This document shows, piece after piece, positions 34,234 to 44,294 of a stretch of 64,000 nucleotides of DNA (position 1 is the stretch's first letter; each line of letters opens with the position of its first letter). Source of the stretch: Erythrocercus mccallii (taxonomy: Eukaryota > Chordata > Aves > Passeriformes > Dicruridae). The stretch is taken from NCBI GenBank assembly GCA_013397435.1, contig VZRG01003001.1, positions 2,836 to 66,835 on the forward strand. The letters run 5' to 3'. A program made the translations under genes and the position numbers. Below the pieces are notes generated by a model. It searched no databases. It worked only from the letters and a program-made list of their open reading frames with translations, and was not told the origin of the DNA.

Positions 34234-37212
34234 TCACTGGTGATTCCTGGCTGTCACTGCTGTATCCCGGGCCACTGCCTCTAGGAGAGGGGGCAGAGCA
34301 GTCCCTGCAGCCAGGCCATGGCAGGGGCTCTCTGCACAGTTCCAGGGCCCTGGGCTGCACTGCTTGGCCTCCTCAGGCTGCAGTGAGTCAGACAGACAGA
34401 CAGCCGTGCTGTGTGAGCCCTGTGAGAAGGTACCGGCTATGTCAGGGCAGACAGAGTTAAAGAGAGGTAAAAATGTTGGTCTACTAAGAGATGTCTCAGG
34501 GCCAGAGTCACTTGGACTGAGACCAAAGTCCTTTAAATAGGAGAGTGCTTGGGCATATTCAAAATTTATCTTGCTTTGAGTAACCTCATCTAGGATTTTT
34601 GCTCTACTTTTGTGATCTTCAGAGGAAATTTGCTCCCCATTTTGCTTCAAATGATACAGACTGCTAGATTGGAAACTTGTATCATAGTTGTATTGGTTTG
34701 TGCTAGGAATACTGGGATATTCTGGAATTTGAGCAATGCAGCTGCATTCATTTTGCAGCAATAATTTGTTTTTGTACTGAGACATCTTATGAAACATACT
34801 GTTCATTTCATTCCCGATGTATTTGTCTTCCAGGTGCTTGTTTTCACAGCTGATTTTTAATGATGCCACCTGTGTTACACAGTGCTCTAAGAGCTGCACT
34901 ATGTTAGTGCTGCTCTCTGTTGGTGTGGGGCTCATGTAGCTCTGGAAGTGACTGAGGGTTAGAGGCTGTGGTGGTTTGTCACAGGAAATAGAGAGAGAGT
35001 GATACACTGGTTTATTTCTGTCTTCCCTCTCAAGGGGATCTCGGAGTGAGGTCGCAGCCGTTTTGTAGGAGTAACATGATTCTACTTCGTGATTATCATC
35101 TAACAAAGGGTTTTCAGACCTCTGGGAGCCACTCTCTCTGTTCAGCTTTTCTGGCACTGGGTTTTTATCTCTGGATGTCTCACATCTCAGAGAAATTGCC
35201 ACCTTCTCATTCTCGGTTGAAGATGTCTGCAGATTGTCTCTGTTAGCCTGTGATTGTGGTGCATAACTTGATGATCTGGTGGTTTCCACAGTCCCAGGCA
35301 CTGTAGATATGTCCTTGAGGTGACTCCCTTCTCTTTCTTGGAAATCCAGATCAGATGTGTTCAGGCAGGAGGCCAGGCTGTGGTCTCTTCCAGCAATGGT
35401 TACTGAAGAGGCCTGGGTTGCCTGTTTGCTTTCCTCCAAAGGCACACATATGTTAAATATATCAGATTCACCCTTGCCTGGTGTTTCCTGCTGAGCTTCT
35501 GTGCTCTCTTTCTGCTCTGGACTGTGACTGGGCAGGATCAATGAATCATTAGACTTTTCTGGGTGTGACTGAGGACTCTGAAGAGAGTCAGGGGAGGAGA
35601 TGAGTCCCGAGTGTTTTCGTAGCCAGTTTATTATCCCCATGGTCAGTGAAAGCTCAGTATCACAGAGCTTTAGCAAACATTCTTTGCCTTTCCATGTGCT
35701 GTGGAAGAAACCCTGGCTAATGATGTCTAGAGTTGGCTGGGAAGCCATGTTCTCCTCAGCTCCAACATGAAAGCTGTAAATGGACAAAGGGATTTCAATG
35801 GCTTGCTCTGAAACACTTTCAGAGGCACACAAGTCATCATCAAGGATAGGGTTTACTTTGACTTCATTTGGGTCATAGAAGAGCTCATAAAGGGCATCTC
35901 CACTGTAGCTGTCTCTTGGAAATCTACCTGGGACACCAGGGGTCTGAGCTTCCTTCAGTTCATCATCTTGTCCAGGAGAGAAAGAGTCATAGTAGCCTTC
36001 ATCACTCGTGGATGTGGATTCCTGGTTTTCACTTTTTGGTGTTTCTGTTTCTGTGGAGCTGTCTTTGGAATTGTCACCTTCTTTATCAGGTGACACCTGG
36101 GGGTCTGTGACTGGTACAGCAGCCTGACTTCTATCCTTTTCTGTGTCAGAACCAGGTATCTTCAGTAAGTTCTTTTCAAACAGAGCACTCTGATGCAGCC
36201 TTACTGATTTGTTGATGTTGTCCCAAAACTTTGCAAATTCCGCAGTCTCATTCTGGCCAGGAGAGGCCAGCTGCTCCACCCCACCTTGGAAGGAGCCCAT
36301 GCCAGGGCTGTCTTTGTGCTTGCTTCGCCTCAGCAGAAGGTCTTTGCTGTTCTCCAGCTCCAGGTGAGCGGAGCTCTCATCAGCAAAGATTTCCCCACAG
36401 CCGGTGAGGGAGTCAAAGCTCTTCAGGGAGGCAACATCTTCACACAGGGCATTGCAGTAGTCGTAGGAGGAGTCAGACTGCAGTTCATTGTCTGAGCAGT
36501 CCTGCGACAAGCAATCAGCTGCACAAGTCTCTCCAGTTTTGAAAAGATACTTTGCAAGACGTCCAGACAGGTTTTTGTCCTTCTCCACCAGAAATGAGAG
36601 GCTGTCTGGTTTATTTTTTCTTATATGAAATATATCTCTGAGCCCTTTCTTAGATCTCTTGAGGGAAATCCTCTTCCTGGGAATGGTTTTTGCGACAGCT
36701 GGTACAAAAGGCATCTGTGGCACAAAGTTCCTGTAGTCAATCATCTGACTGCTGCATGCAGACTGGCTGGGGCTGGGGCTGACCACACACTCCTTCTTAC
36801 TGCTGGAGCTGGACATCCCTGAAAAGCTGATGCTATTGACAAGTCGGCCCTTGCCCTTTCCAAAAAAACCCTCCTCGGAAGCCCTGCTGCTGGGGCTGCA
36901 GTGCTCTGTTTTGTCTGCCTCAGCAACACAGTCATGAGTTTTACTCTTCCTTACCAGCTTGTGGGAGGAGCCAGATGGTTTTTCTGGGTTGTGACCCCCA
37001 GCTCCATTCCTTGCAACTCTGGTAGAAAATCTGTAGTTCTTGTGTGTGGCCAAACATGCCAGCTGGACTTCAGCCACACTTTGGTTTCCCTCCAGAGCTG
37101 CCTTTTTGTCTTTGCCCTTCTCATCTTTGTTGGTAGCAGCTGGATGCACTGGTGGCACTTTCTCATGTTGCACACTGGATTTTATGAAGGTCTTCCCTCT
37201 CTTGAGCTCCAT
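34234..37212 (-). CDS. AMER3: AMER3, APC membrane recruitment protein 3
   Basis: AMER proteins bind the armadillo repeats of APC, associate with the plasma membrane through basic phosphoinositide-binding regions, and modulate Wnt/beta-catenin signalling. AMER3 is mainly a neural family member. Visible in the 992 residues: the MELKRGKTFIKSS start; KSKTHD (89-94), shared with AMER1/2; MIDYRNFVPQMPFVPAVAK (157-175), followed by a basic stretch (178-201) suited to membrane binding; DVASLKSFDSLTGCGE (259-274), the conserved APC-binding core; STSDEGYYDSFSPG (401-414); FPRDSYSGDALYE (431-443); and WKGKECLLKLCDTEL (507-521). The order matches the family. It is longer than human AMER3 (861 residues), mainly in a weakly conserved serine-rich C-terminal half. 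The whole coding region is one exon, as in mammals. The start ATG has A at -3 and G at +4. I see no frameshift or internal stop. No transmembrane segment or signal peptide is evident. Confidence 0.97.
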   Translation of the reverse strand: MELKRGKTFIKSSVQHEKVPPVHPAATNKDEKGKDKKAALEGNQSVAEVQLACLATHKNYRFSTRVARNGAGGHNPEKPSGSSHKLVRKSKTHDCVAEADKTEHCSPSSRASEEGFFGKGKGRLVNSISFSGMSSSSSKKECVVSPSPSQSACSSQMIDYRNFVPQMPFVPAVAKTIPRKRISLKRSKKGLRDIFHIRKNKPDSLSFLVEKDKNLSGRLAKYLFKTGETCAADCLSQDCSDNELQSDSSYDYCNALCEDVASLKSFDSLTGCGEIFADESSAHLELENSKDLLLRRSKHKDSPGMGSFQGGVEQLASPGQNETAEFAKFWDNINKSVRLHQSALFEKNLLKIPGSDTEKDRSQAAVPVTDPQVSPDKEGDNSKDSSTETETPKSENQESTSTSDEGYYDSFSPGQDDELKEAQTPGVPGRFPRDSYSGDALYELFYDPNEVKVNPILDDDLCASESVSEQAIEIPLSIYSFHVGAEENMASQPTLDIISQGFFHSTWKGKECLLKLCDTELSLTMGIINWLRKHSGLISSPDSLQSPQSHPEKSNDSLILPSHSPEQKESTEAQQETPGKGESDIFNICVPLEESKQATQASSVTIAGRDHSLASCLNTSDLDFQEREGSHLKDISTVPGTVETTRSSSYAPQSQANRDNLQTSSTENEKVAISLRCETSRDKNPVPEKLNRESGSQRSENPLLDDNHEVESCYSYKTAATSLRDPLEREDRNKPVYHSLSISCDKPPQPLTLSHFQSYMSPTPTESSTNIVQLLEHCVTQVASLKISCENKHLEDKYIGNEMNSMFHKMSQYKNKLLLQNECSCIAQIPEYPSIPSTNQYNYDTSFQSSSLYHLKQNGEQISSEDHKSRAKILDEVTQSKINFEYAQALSYLKDFGLSPSDSGPETSLSRPTFLPLFNSVCPDIAGTFSQGSHSTAVCLSDSLQPEEAKQCSPGPWNCAESPCHGLAAGTALPPLLEAVARDTAVTARNHQ

Positions 37213-37235
37213 ACTGCTTCCTTACATCTGTTTCT
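37213..37235 (-). promoter_or_regulatory. AMER3: AMER3 leader: splice acceptor and ATG-TAA micro-uORF
   Basis: On the minus strand a pyrimidine tract ending TTTCTTTATAG (AG at 37235-37234) is followed by AAACAG and then ATGTAAGGAAGCAGT directly before the AMER3 ATG. ATAG is a good acceptor; the CAG six bases later (37228) is an alternative. The exon would thus start at 37233 or 37227. ATG-TAA at 37227-37222 is a start immediately followed by a stop, nine bases upstream of the main ATG. It has C at -3, so it is in weak context and may be only partly used. Confidence 0.55.
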
Positions 37236-38300
37236 ATAAAGAAAACAGCAGAACACAAATATCGTGAGATTGGTGGGTAGCACTTTTAAGTTTTGAAAGC
37301 AACTGGAGCACAAAGGAAGGGACATCAAGCATTATAAAACTGAGCTTCTCTGCTATCAGACATTTCATCATTGAGTCATGGCACTGCAGGAGAAACAGAC
37401 TGAGTGAAACTAAAGGTGTGTTGGCTGGAAGATTAAACAAGGAGGAAACAGTGCACATTATGGGTTGGTAGTTGAGGCTCAGAGAACATTTTGTCTGTTA
37501 GAAATAAACAGATTTGCATGGAAGATTATGACTTCAGGATGGCTTTTAACAAGGTAAAGATGCTATTCTGAAGGTAGAAGAGGCATCAAAGAAAAGCAAT
37601 GCCTGAAAAACTTCAACATGCAGATGTGTGCATTGGAGAGGCAGCAGTTCATAGATCTGTACCTTAGAAGAGGACAAAGATCTCAAGTTGGGAAATCTCC
37701 TGAGAAAACAGATCAAACTTTTGAGACACAATGCTCACTTTATATTAAAATAATGCTTATCTGTGAATAGAAAATCCATAAACCTTGGAATACCCTGGAA
37801 GCCTGCAGAAACTGAATTACTGATTTTGCTTCCCCGTGAGCATAATGTATCATTTTCTACACTGCTACTTTTATTGTCAAAAATGAAACATTGAAAATCA
37901 CTGTTAGTCATGATAAAAGTGTCATCTCCAATTTACAAAGACCAGTGTAGCACACAGAGGCATTGCCACATTGAATCTGCACTGTGCATTGATTAGCTAT
38001 TTCTAAAAATACTCTAAGTACCTGTATCAATGCCAGTTTCAGGCTCTGCCTGTATAGTTTAGTGCTGAACCTGTTTTATGTTTCCATAAATCTAATTAGT
38101 CATTAATTATTTTAGCCATATCACTTTCAGTTTTCTGGCAGCTCTTTCGTAGAAAGATCTGATCCTTTCCTGTCATGCATCAACTTGAATATTGAGTAAG
38201 TCAATCGAGTTCCATAAAGGTAGGTCAGGGATGAAGCAAGAACTACCTAAAAGCTGTTGGATTAACCAGATTTTTACTTGGTAGGAAACTACACAGTAAC

Positions 38301-38333
38301 TCCAAGTCCTGTTCTTGCAAGAACAGGCTTGGA
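38301..38333. repeat. 33-bp near-perfect palindrome
   Basis: The centre (38308-38327) is a perfect 20-bp palindrome, CCTGTTCTTG followed by CAAGAACAGG. It is flanked by TCCAAG (38301-38306) and its complement CTTGGA (38328-38333), with one unpaired T at 38307. It contains the steroid-receptor-like half-sites TGTTCT and AGAACA facing outward four bases apart, which is not the usual receptor arrangement. It could form a cruciform or an RNA hairpin if transcribed. Confidence 0.75.
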
Positions 38334-41300
38334 TCTCTCCTGAATAAAACCTCATTTAATGATTTATCTTGTTTTGAATTGGTTAGACTAAACAATTAAC
38401 TAAATAATTGGAGACACTGAACAGGAGATTTTAAATTCCACACCAAGCCTAGGCTTTGTACTCCTAAAATAGAACTTAAAGCAGTCTTCAGTCTCTTTTG
38501 AACTATAACAGCTGTCTGTAGCCTCCAGAAGCTTTCCAATTGCCAGGCCTTGCTGGAACAGCCACACTCTGGCCAGCACCTCACCAGATGAGGGACTGTG
38601 TATTTGGGAGCGCTTCTCCAGCAGGCAGGTCAGTGACAGCCCCTTTCTTATAGAAGCCGCAAACTAACAGGGGATAAGCAATATTTACAAATATATGTAC
38701 ATCAGTGACAAAAGGTAGAGAACATAAGGGCAAAGTGTGAATATTTGACATGTGGTGAAAACATGGTGGGTAGTGATAGATGGGCGTCTATCAGTGTGAT
38801 TGAGATGTTGGCACATTCATTTGCACTTGGCACTACATGTGAGTGTTACAGAACATTCTTAATGAAAGGCAGTAAACATTTTACTACCCTGTCAGGTATC
38901 TGGAGTTCACTGATGCTGTGGGAAACTTGTTTTGCATATTTAGAAATAGGTCACTGGGACACGATTACACTCCTCTTCTGAAAAGCAAGGTGTGATCGAC
39001 GAGCAATTCAGCATGCAGAACTCCAGCAGGGTTGTGAAAACAATCAGAAACAGCTGATGCCAGACCAGTTATTAATATCCCAGAAATAAAGTGTCTGACA
39101 TCTCAGTCCTTTGCAAGTGCAGAAATAGGTACTGTATCCCTGATGCTGCCGAGGAGCTCCTCAGAGGTCTGTGACATTGGCAAGTGCCAGCCTTACAACA
39201 ATGTTATGTAGGACTCTTTGAAGTCCTGCAGCTATTTCTGCCCATTCTGAGTATTAAGCAAAGGTCACTTTTGTAGGATATTGCATACTTGGGAACTTTC
39301 CTGCAGATGCATTAAAAAGGCTTTTAGGGATGGATTTATTTACTGTCAAGAATGAAACGTATTAAAGCTAAGAATTTAGGATGACATTAGATAATCTTTG
39401 GAATAAAGTTTGATCTGAATTGTATCTCCTTGATAAGAAACACAATGGATGACCAGTTTGATAACTGGGTCAAGAAACTTCAAGGCTTGTTCTTCTATCT
39501 TTTTTTTTTATACATTAGATGAACAATTTTATCTCAAAAGCCAAAATGGCCCAAGTAACATTTTTACTGAGAATACCTATAGCATAATAATGTAAGATAC
39601 ACTGATGGTAGCTGATGCTGCCTTTTCAGTTTCTTCTGATGAGGAAAAAAGCGTTAGCTGTTGTTTTGGTTTAGTGGGGATTTTGTGGTTTGGTTTGTTG
39701 GGTTTTTTTTAAATATCTATTATATATACAATCACCAACTTTGTATTCTAGTTATTTAATGTTACTATTTATTCCCATATATTCTAATTCTAATACTCCC
39801 TCAGGATTCATGCCAGACTTAGTATCTAGTTCATTATGTCATCCTGCTTATTCTAAGACTGTCATATCTTTTTAAAACTTCCCCATTAAAAATGTTATTT
39901 AAAATGAACAAAATAAAGGGAGGACCTCCTCAGTCAACTCTTCAAGGGCTCCTCAGGACAGACTACCAGAGTCTGCAGATTTTTTAAAACATACATCTTA
40001 GATGCTGTTTTGTAGCTTCCCATACTCTGAGTTCCTCTCCATACTCATGTGATGTAAACTATCAATGAACTTCTTTTCAAAAATAGACCAGAAATATTTA
40101 TGTGATGATTCTGTCTTTCTATAACTATTAATACTTTTAGCCCTTTTCATTGTAATGAATTATACCTTTTTTTTCTGGTCTCTGCACGGACACAAGTTCT
40201 ATCTCTAACCCCAAAAGTGAAGTTAGAAACAGATTAAAGTGCTGTAAGGGAAAGTTACCCTCCAGTGCTTATGTAAAGCTAAATCAAAATTCTATGAAGA
40301 ATTACTACAGGCATTTAAAACATAGAACATTTTCCTGGGATTTCTTGACCCATGCACTCAGCTACACTAGTGCCTGTCTCTGTTCCTTTTCAGTTATTCT
40401 CTTGGACTTGCAGGATATCACTTTTTCCACAGTGATAAAAGATGTATGAGGGCCTGATTTGCAAAGGAAATACAATTTGGAATTAAAAGTCACTGTAAAG
40501 AACAGAAACCTGTGGAAACTAGCAGTGAGTGTACTGAGAGTTTCAATGTTTTCTTCATTAATAACAAAATGGTTTTTTACTATCTGCAAAATTGCTCATG
40601 GAATTGCTCATGAAAAAGAGGGCATCCTCAAATCTTACACTGGGCTGCAGTTTAGTTGTCTTTTACAATAAGATTGGGTGTAGCAACAGCATTGAAGCTT
40701 CCCATCCACAGTAAACAGTACTTTTTATCTGGTTTGGTCAGACCAGCTGCTCACTTTTAGGATTTCACAGGTGTCTAAGCAGGCAATCAGATCTGGATTT
40801 CAGGCTGATACTGTAATGGAAATAAGGTTTTCTTTTAAATTTAGATAAAATTGCTCATAAAATACAGAGATACTTCATGCTCAAACATATGCCATCTGTG
40901 CAGGGTGTGTCACAGCCTTTTCATAAAACCAGGAAGTTTTGCTGTGTCTGTGATTCATCTAAAAGTAAATTAAAGTTTTAGAATGGAAAGATGAACACAT
41001 TCCTGTGGGCTGAGGAGACTTGATTTTAGGACAATCAAAGCAATTGCTTCTGGATCTGGGTTATGAGGACCTGAGCAAGACTGAGTTAGGTAACTGCTCT
41101 GGTTAATAAGAGCCATATTCAGATGGCCTAAATCCTCCCTACGTCCAGGCCAACATACAAGGGCCAAAGAGGGGTGCAATGGAGCCAGATATTCATTAGG
41201 AAAATGGGTGGAGACAGGACTCAAACTATCCAGATATTGCCTCTGTCATGTGTGGCAAAGAGAGGGGTCACATTTCCCTCTGCCCATGGCCCCAACGCTT

Positions 41301-43344
41301 TCTCCAGCCATCTACAAGTTTCTCTCTGAGGTGGAATGTGAGAGAGACTTGCTTTGGGTTTTTGGCTGCGTCAAAGTTGTATCTTGCTAGCTGATAACAC
41401 AGCAGAAAGGTTTGTTTGGGCTATCTTCAAAAAAAGGTAAAACGTCAGTCCTTTTGCATGTAATTCTTGAATACCATCCTACTGGGAAAGTAGAAGTATC
41501 AGTTTCAGCAAGGTTGCATGGATAGAAATAATACTATTACAAGGAGGAAATTTAGATAAATTCTCCAGCTTTGGCAAGTTTGGCTTAAAAATAATTTTGC
41601 TTAAGTAAGAAAAAATATAATTGAGGTTCATTTATTTCAAAATCTTATCAGCTATCCAGCTTGGACTTCTCTTACATGCTTGTTTGATGTGTAATTTATA
41701 TCTAATCATCTCTCTTGGGAGATAGAAATAGGTAAAATTCAGAATATAGTGGTTTTGAAGGGCAAATAGGAGTGTTCTTTACATTTATATCACAATTGGC
41801 AGGTTGTGGAGATGGTGCCTTGCTGTCTCTTGCTAAGCAGAGTTCTGCATGTCACTTGGCACCTGAATTTCACCTCCCTACAAGCATTTTCCTTTTGTTA
41901 AATGAAAAAGTTGATAAACACTGAATAGTCTTTTAGGCTTTTTAATTCAAAAATCAAGAAAAACCTCTTTTTGTACTGCTTTATGTTTCCGGATACAAGC
42001 TTGGAGTGAGTCCAAAATCCCTTTTCCACAAGTGGCTTCCTATCAATCAGACTTAAGATGCTGAGTATCAGAGGTACCATTGAAAATGCTACCCTGCTTT
42101 CCCTGCTTTTCCATCAGGAACTGTAACATAATTAAATTTCCTAAGAACATCTCTCTGGTTTGGGTACATGGACATGCATTAAGCTCCAAATCCATGCATT
42201 TTAAGATGATAAGTTAAATATATATATATTTCTTGATAAATTGTGTAATGGGAAAGGGGAAAAGAATAGAGCACTCTAGGAGGCTCTCCCAGTTCTTAAC
42301 CTCAGGAGGATTTTTATTGGCCACCAGTTGGAAGTCCTAAAATGCAAAAACAAGCAAGAATGAGGTGGCTACTCACAGCTACTTTTAAAGTCAGGGAACA
42401 ACACTAATTTTTAATCTTTAGTATCTAATCAATTAGCAGTGCTAAGGAACAGCTGGTGCTCCCAAGTAAAGTGGGGGGGGGCAGTGAAGGGGAGATTTTT
42501 GGAATAAGACATTTACAGGCAAAAATATTAACTCTCTATCTGAGAAGATGAAGTTAATAATGGAAATACTTACTAATAATCATGAACATATACTCCATTC
42601 TGTTAATTTGATTCTTAATTGCAAAGCAGAATACAGCTTCCTTGCCAGAGGGTAGTGATATTCTCACTGCAGTTATTGTAACACTGTTTCTAGCAAGCAA
42701 ATAAACAGAACAGTTCTTCTGGTAAAAACCAAAGAGGATTTTAAAGCAAGGCTCATCTTCTCCCTTAAACTGATTACCCAGCTACTATCTCATCTCCGTT
42801 AGAAAGCAGAAAAGAACAGGGTGGAAAGGATGGAGGATGTAATCAGGGACACCCGTGATTCAGGAAACAGCAGAATGTTTATTTTTAAAGGCGCCTGTGT
42901 GACACACAAACCTGCATTGAGATCATGCCTCTCCTTAGGAGTACTCCTCTCATCATCCTTAGTGGCTGTATCTTATCATTCCCCTTAATCATTTGTCTCT
43001 CTCAGGTAATCCAGGATGCCTAATTATTTGCATTTAGGTCAGGCAATGGCTTTCTCATGAAGAACCAGCAAAAAGCACATTTTGGTGTGTTTTTAACTCA
43101 ACCCTCATTCCACTGAGCACACAAAGTAAAATCTTACACTCCCCAGCGGAATACTAGAAAGATGTGTAGTTAAATGCTTAATCTTATTAGCAATGTGCTA
43201 TAGGGAAGTCTGAACCTTCCTTTAAGCCCTGACAACTGTTTTGTGGAGCTCAGGATTTTTCATAGTAAAATTAACCACGTTTCTACTTGCAGCACACTGT
43301 CCTGCTGTGTGCTGATGGGAGGGATCCCCGGGGGCACAGCAGCA

Positions 43345-43557
43345 CCCACAGCTTCCCCCAGCCCCATCTGGGGCACCCACAGTATCCCTCAGCCCCATCT
43401 GGGACACCCACAGCATCCCCCAGCCCCACATGGGGCACCCACAGCAGCCCCCAGCCCCATCTGGGACACCCACAGCATCCCCCAGCCCCACATGGGGCAC
43501 CCACAGCATCCCCCAGCCCCACATGGGGCACCCACAGCAGCCCCCAGCCACACATGA
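43345..43557. repeat. Minisatellite, 31-bp unit, about 7 copies
   Basis: Successive GCCCCA/T anchors fall at 43361, 43392, 43423, 43454, 43485, 43516 and 43547, exactly 31 bases apart. Each unit reads roughly CAGCCCCAYMTGGGGCACCC then ACAGCATCCCC. The minus strand carries runs of three to five G in every unit, so quadruplex formation is possible. Since 31 is not a multiple of three, frames stay open on both strands without coding. There are no spacers between units, so it is not a CRISPR array. Confidence 0.95.
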
Positions 43558-44107
43558 GGTGTGTGGCAGGGCAAAAGGAGGCTGAGCCCATGACAAAAGG
43601 AGGTTCCTTCTCTAACAAAACCTCTGCACCCCTCACTCAGTTTTCTTCTATACCTGAGGCTGAAAGAAACGTAACTGACTTGAAACATTCCAATTACATC
43701 ATGTAAAAGGGCAGCTTTAACTCCTGCGCAGGGAGCTTTCCAATCATCACTGCATTGCTAAGAGAAGGCAGCAGAGCAGAAATTTGCACTGCATACCTGA
43801 GAAGGAAACAGGGCTTTTTTTTTTTCTTGCCCTAACCAGCAGCCTGTTGGTACCAGACAGCAAAGTGTTAACACTGACAGCTTTGGCTGTCCTCAGTAAT
43901 TTATTGCTTTAAAAGGAGATAGGATGTGCATTTTTATAAATACAGGCATAGGCATGCCAGATGTATAGAAAAAGAAGTAAAAAGCAATGCTTCAAAAACA
44001 AGCAGTCATCCCAAAATAATACTCACTCAGAGTCGCTGTGAGTGTCAGAGCAAAAGAAAAGCCATTGCACCAGAGCAAACGAGGCAGATCACAAAAATCC
44101 TACTCAC

Positions 44108-44235
44108 CATGTTTTATCACTGAGCAGAAATCCTCCGTCTCCTAGCCTTGCTCCTGAAGCTGGTCTTTATCCAGAGGCTCCTGTGATGCTTTTCAGATTC
44201 TGAGGGGCTGGACCACTGCTGCTCTCCAGTGTTAC
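44108..44235 (-). other. AMER3: Candidate non-coding first exon of AMER3
   Basis: On the minus strand the segment ends GATAAAACATG followed by GTGAGTAGG, a near-consensus donor (junction at 44108/44107). Purine-rich DNA that could be a TATA-less promoter lies just upstream. The distance to the AMER3 acceptor (about 6.9 kb) suits a gene with one untranslated exon and one coding exon, the mammalian AMER3 layout. Joined to 37233, the last ATG of this exon would open a four-codon uORF that ends at the TAA in the leader. The 5' end is not determined. Other donors exist on this strand, so this is a proposal. Confidence 0.3.
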
Positions 44236-44294
44236 TCTCCACCCCCTGTCTTTTCCTCCTCCTTCCTCCTTCATCCCCACCCCCTCATTCCTCC
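44236..44294 (-). promoter_or_regulatory. Polypurine tract, possible AMER3 promoter element
   Basis: The minus strand is nearly all purine (GGAGGAATGAGGGGGTGGGG type), interrupted by only a few pyrimidines. Such tracts can form triplex or quadruplex DNA and occur in TATA-less promoters. It lies directly upstream of the proposed first exon. A TATA-like TATATCAA sits near 44350 on the same strand. Confidence 0.25.

Larger units (their letters stand above)
37234..44107 (-). other. AMER3: Proposed AMER3 intron 1 (about 6.9 kb)
   Basis: If the donor at 44107 and the acceptor at 37234 are used, this is the only AMER3 intron. The interval has no recognisable gene or CR1 element. It contains the 33-bp palindrome at 38301-38333, G/T-rich sequence at 39661-39709, an AT repeat near 42217, an octamer-like ATTTGCAT at 43026-43033 beside TAATTA, and the 31-bp minisatellite at 43345-43557. 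The donor choice is inferred, so the intron limit is uncertain. Confidence 0.3.

Noticed and set aside
43345..43557. Regularly spaced repeat that could be mistaken for a CRISPR array
   Set aside because: Units are directly adjacent with no unique spacers, and the genome is vertebrate.
43222..43706. Overlapping long frames on both strands
   Set aside because: They are produced by the 31-bp minisatellite, whose period rotates the frame and which contains no stop on either strand. Not genes.
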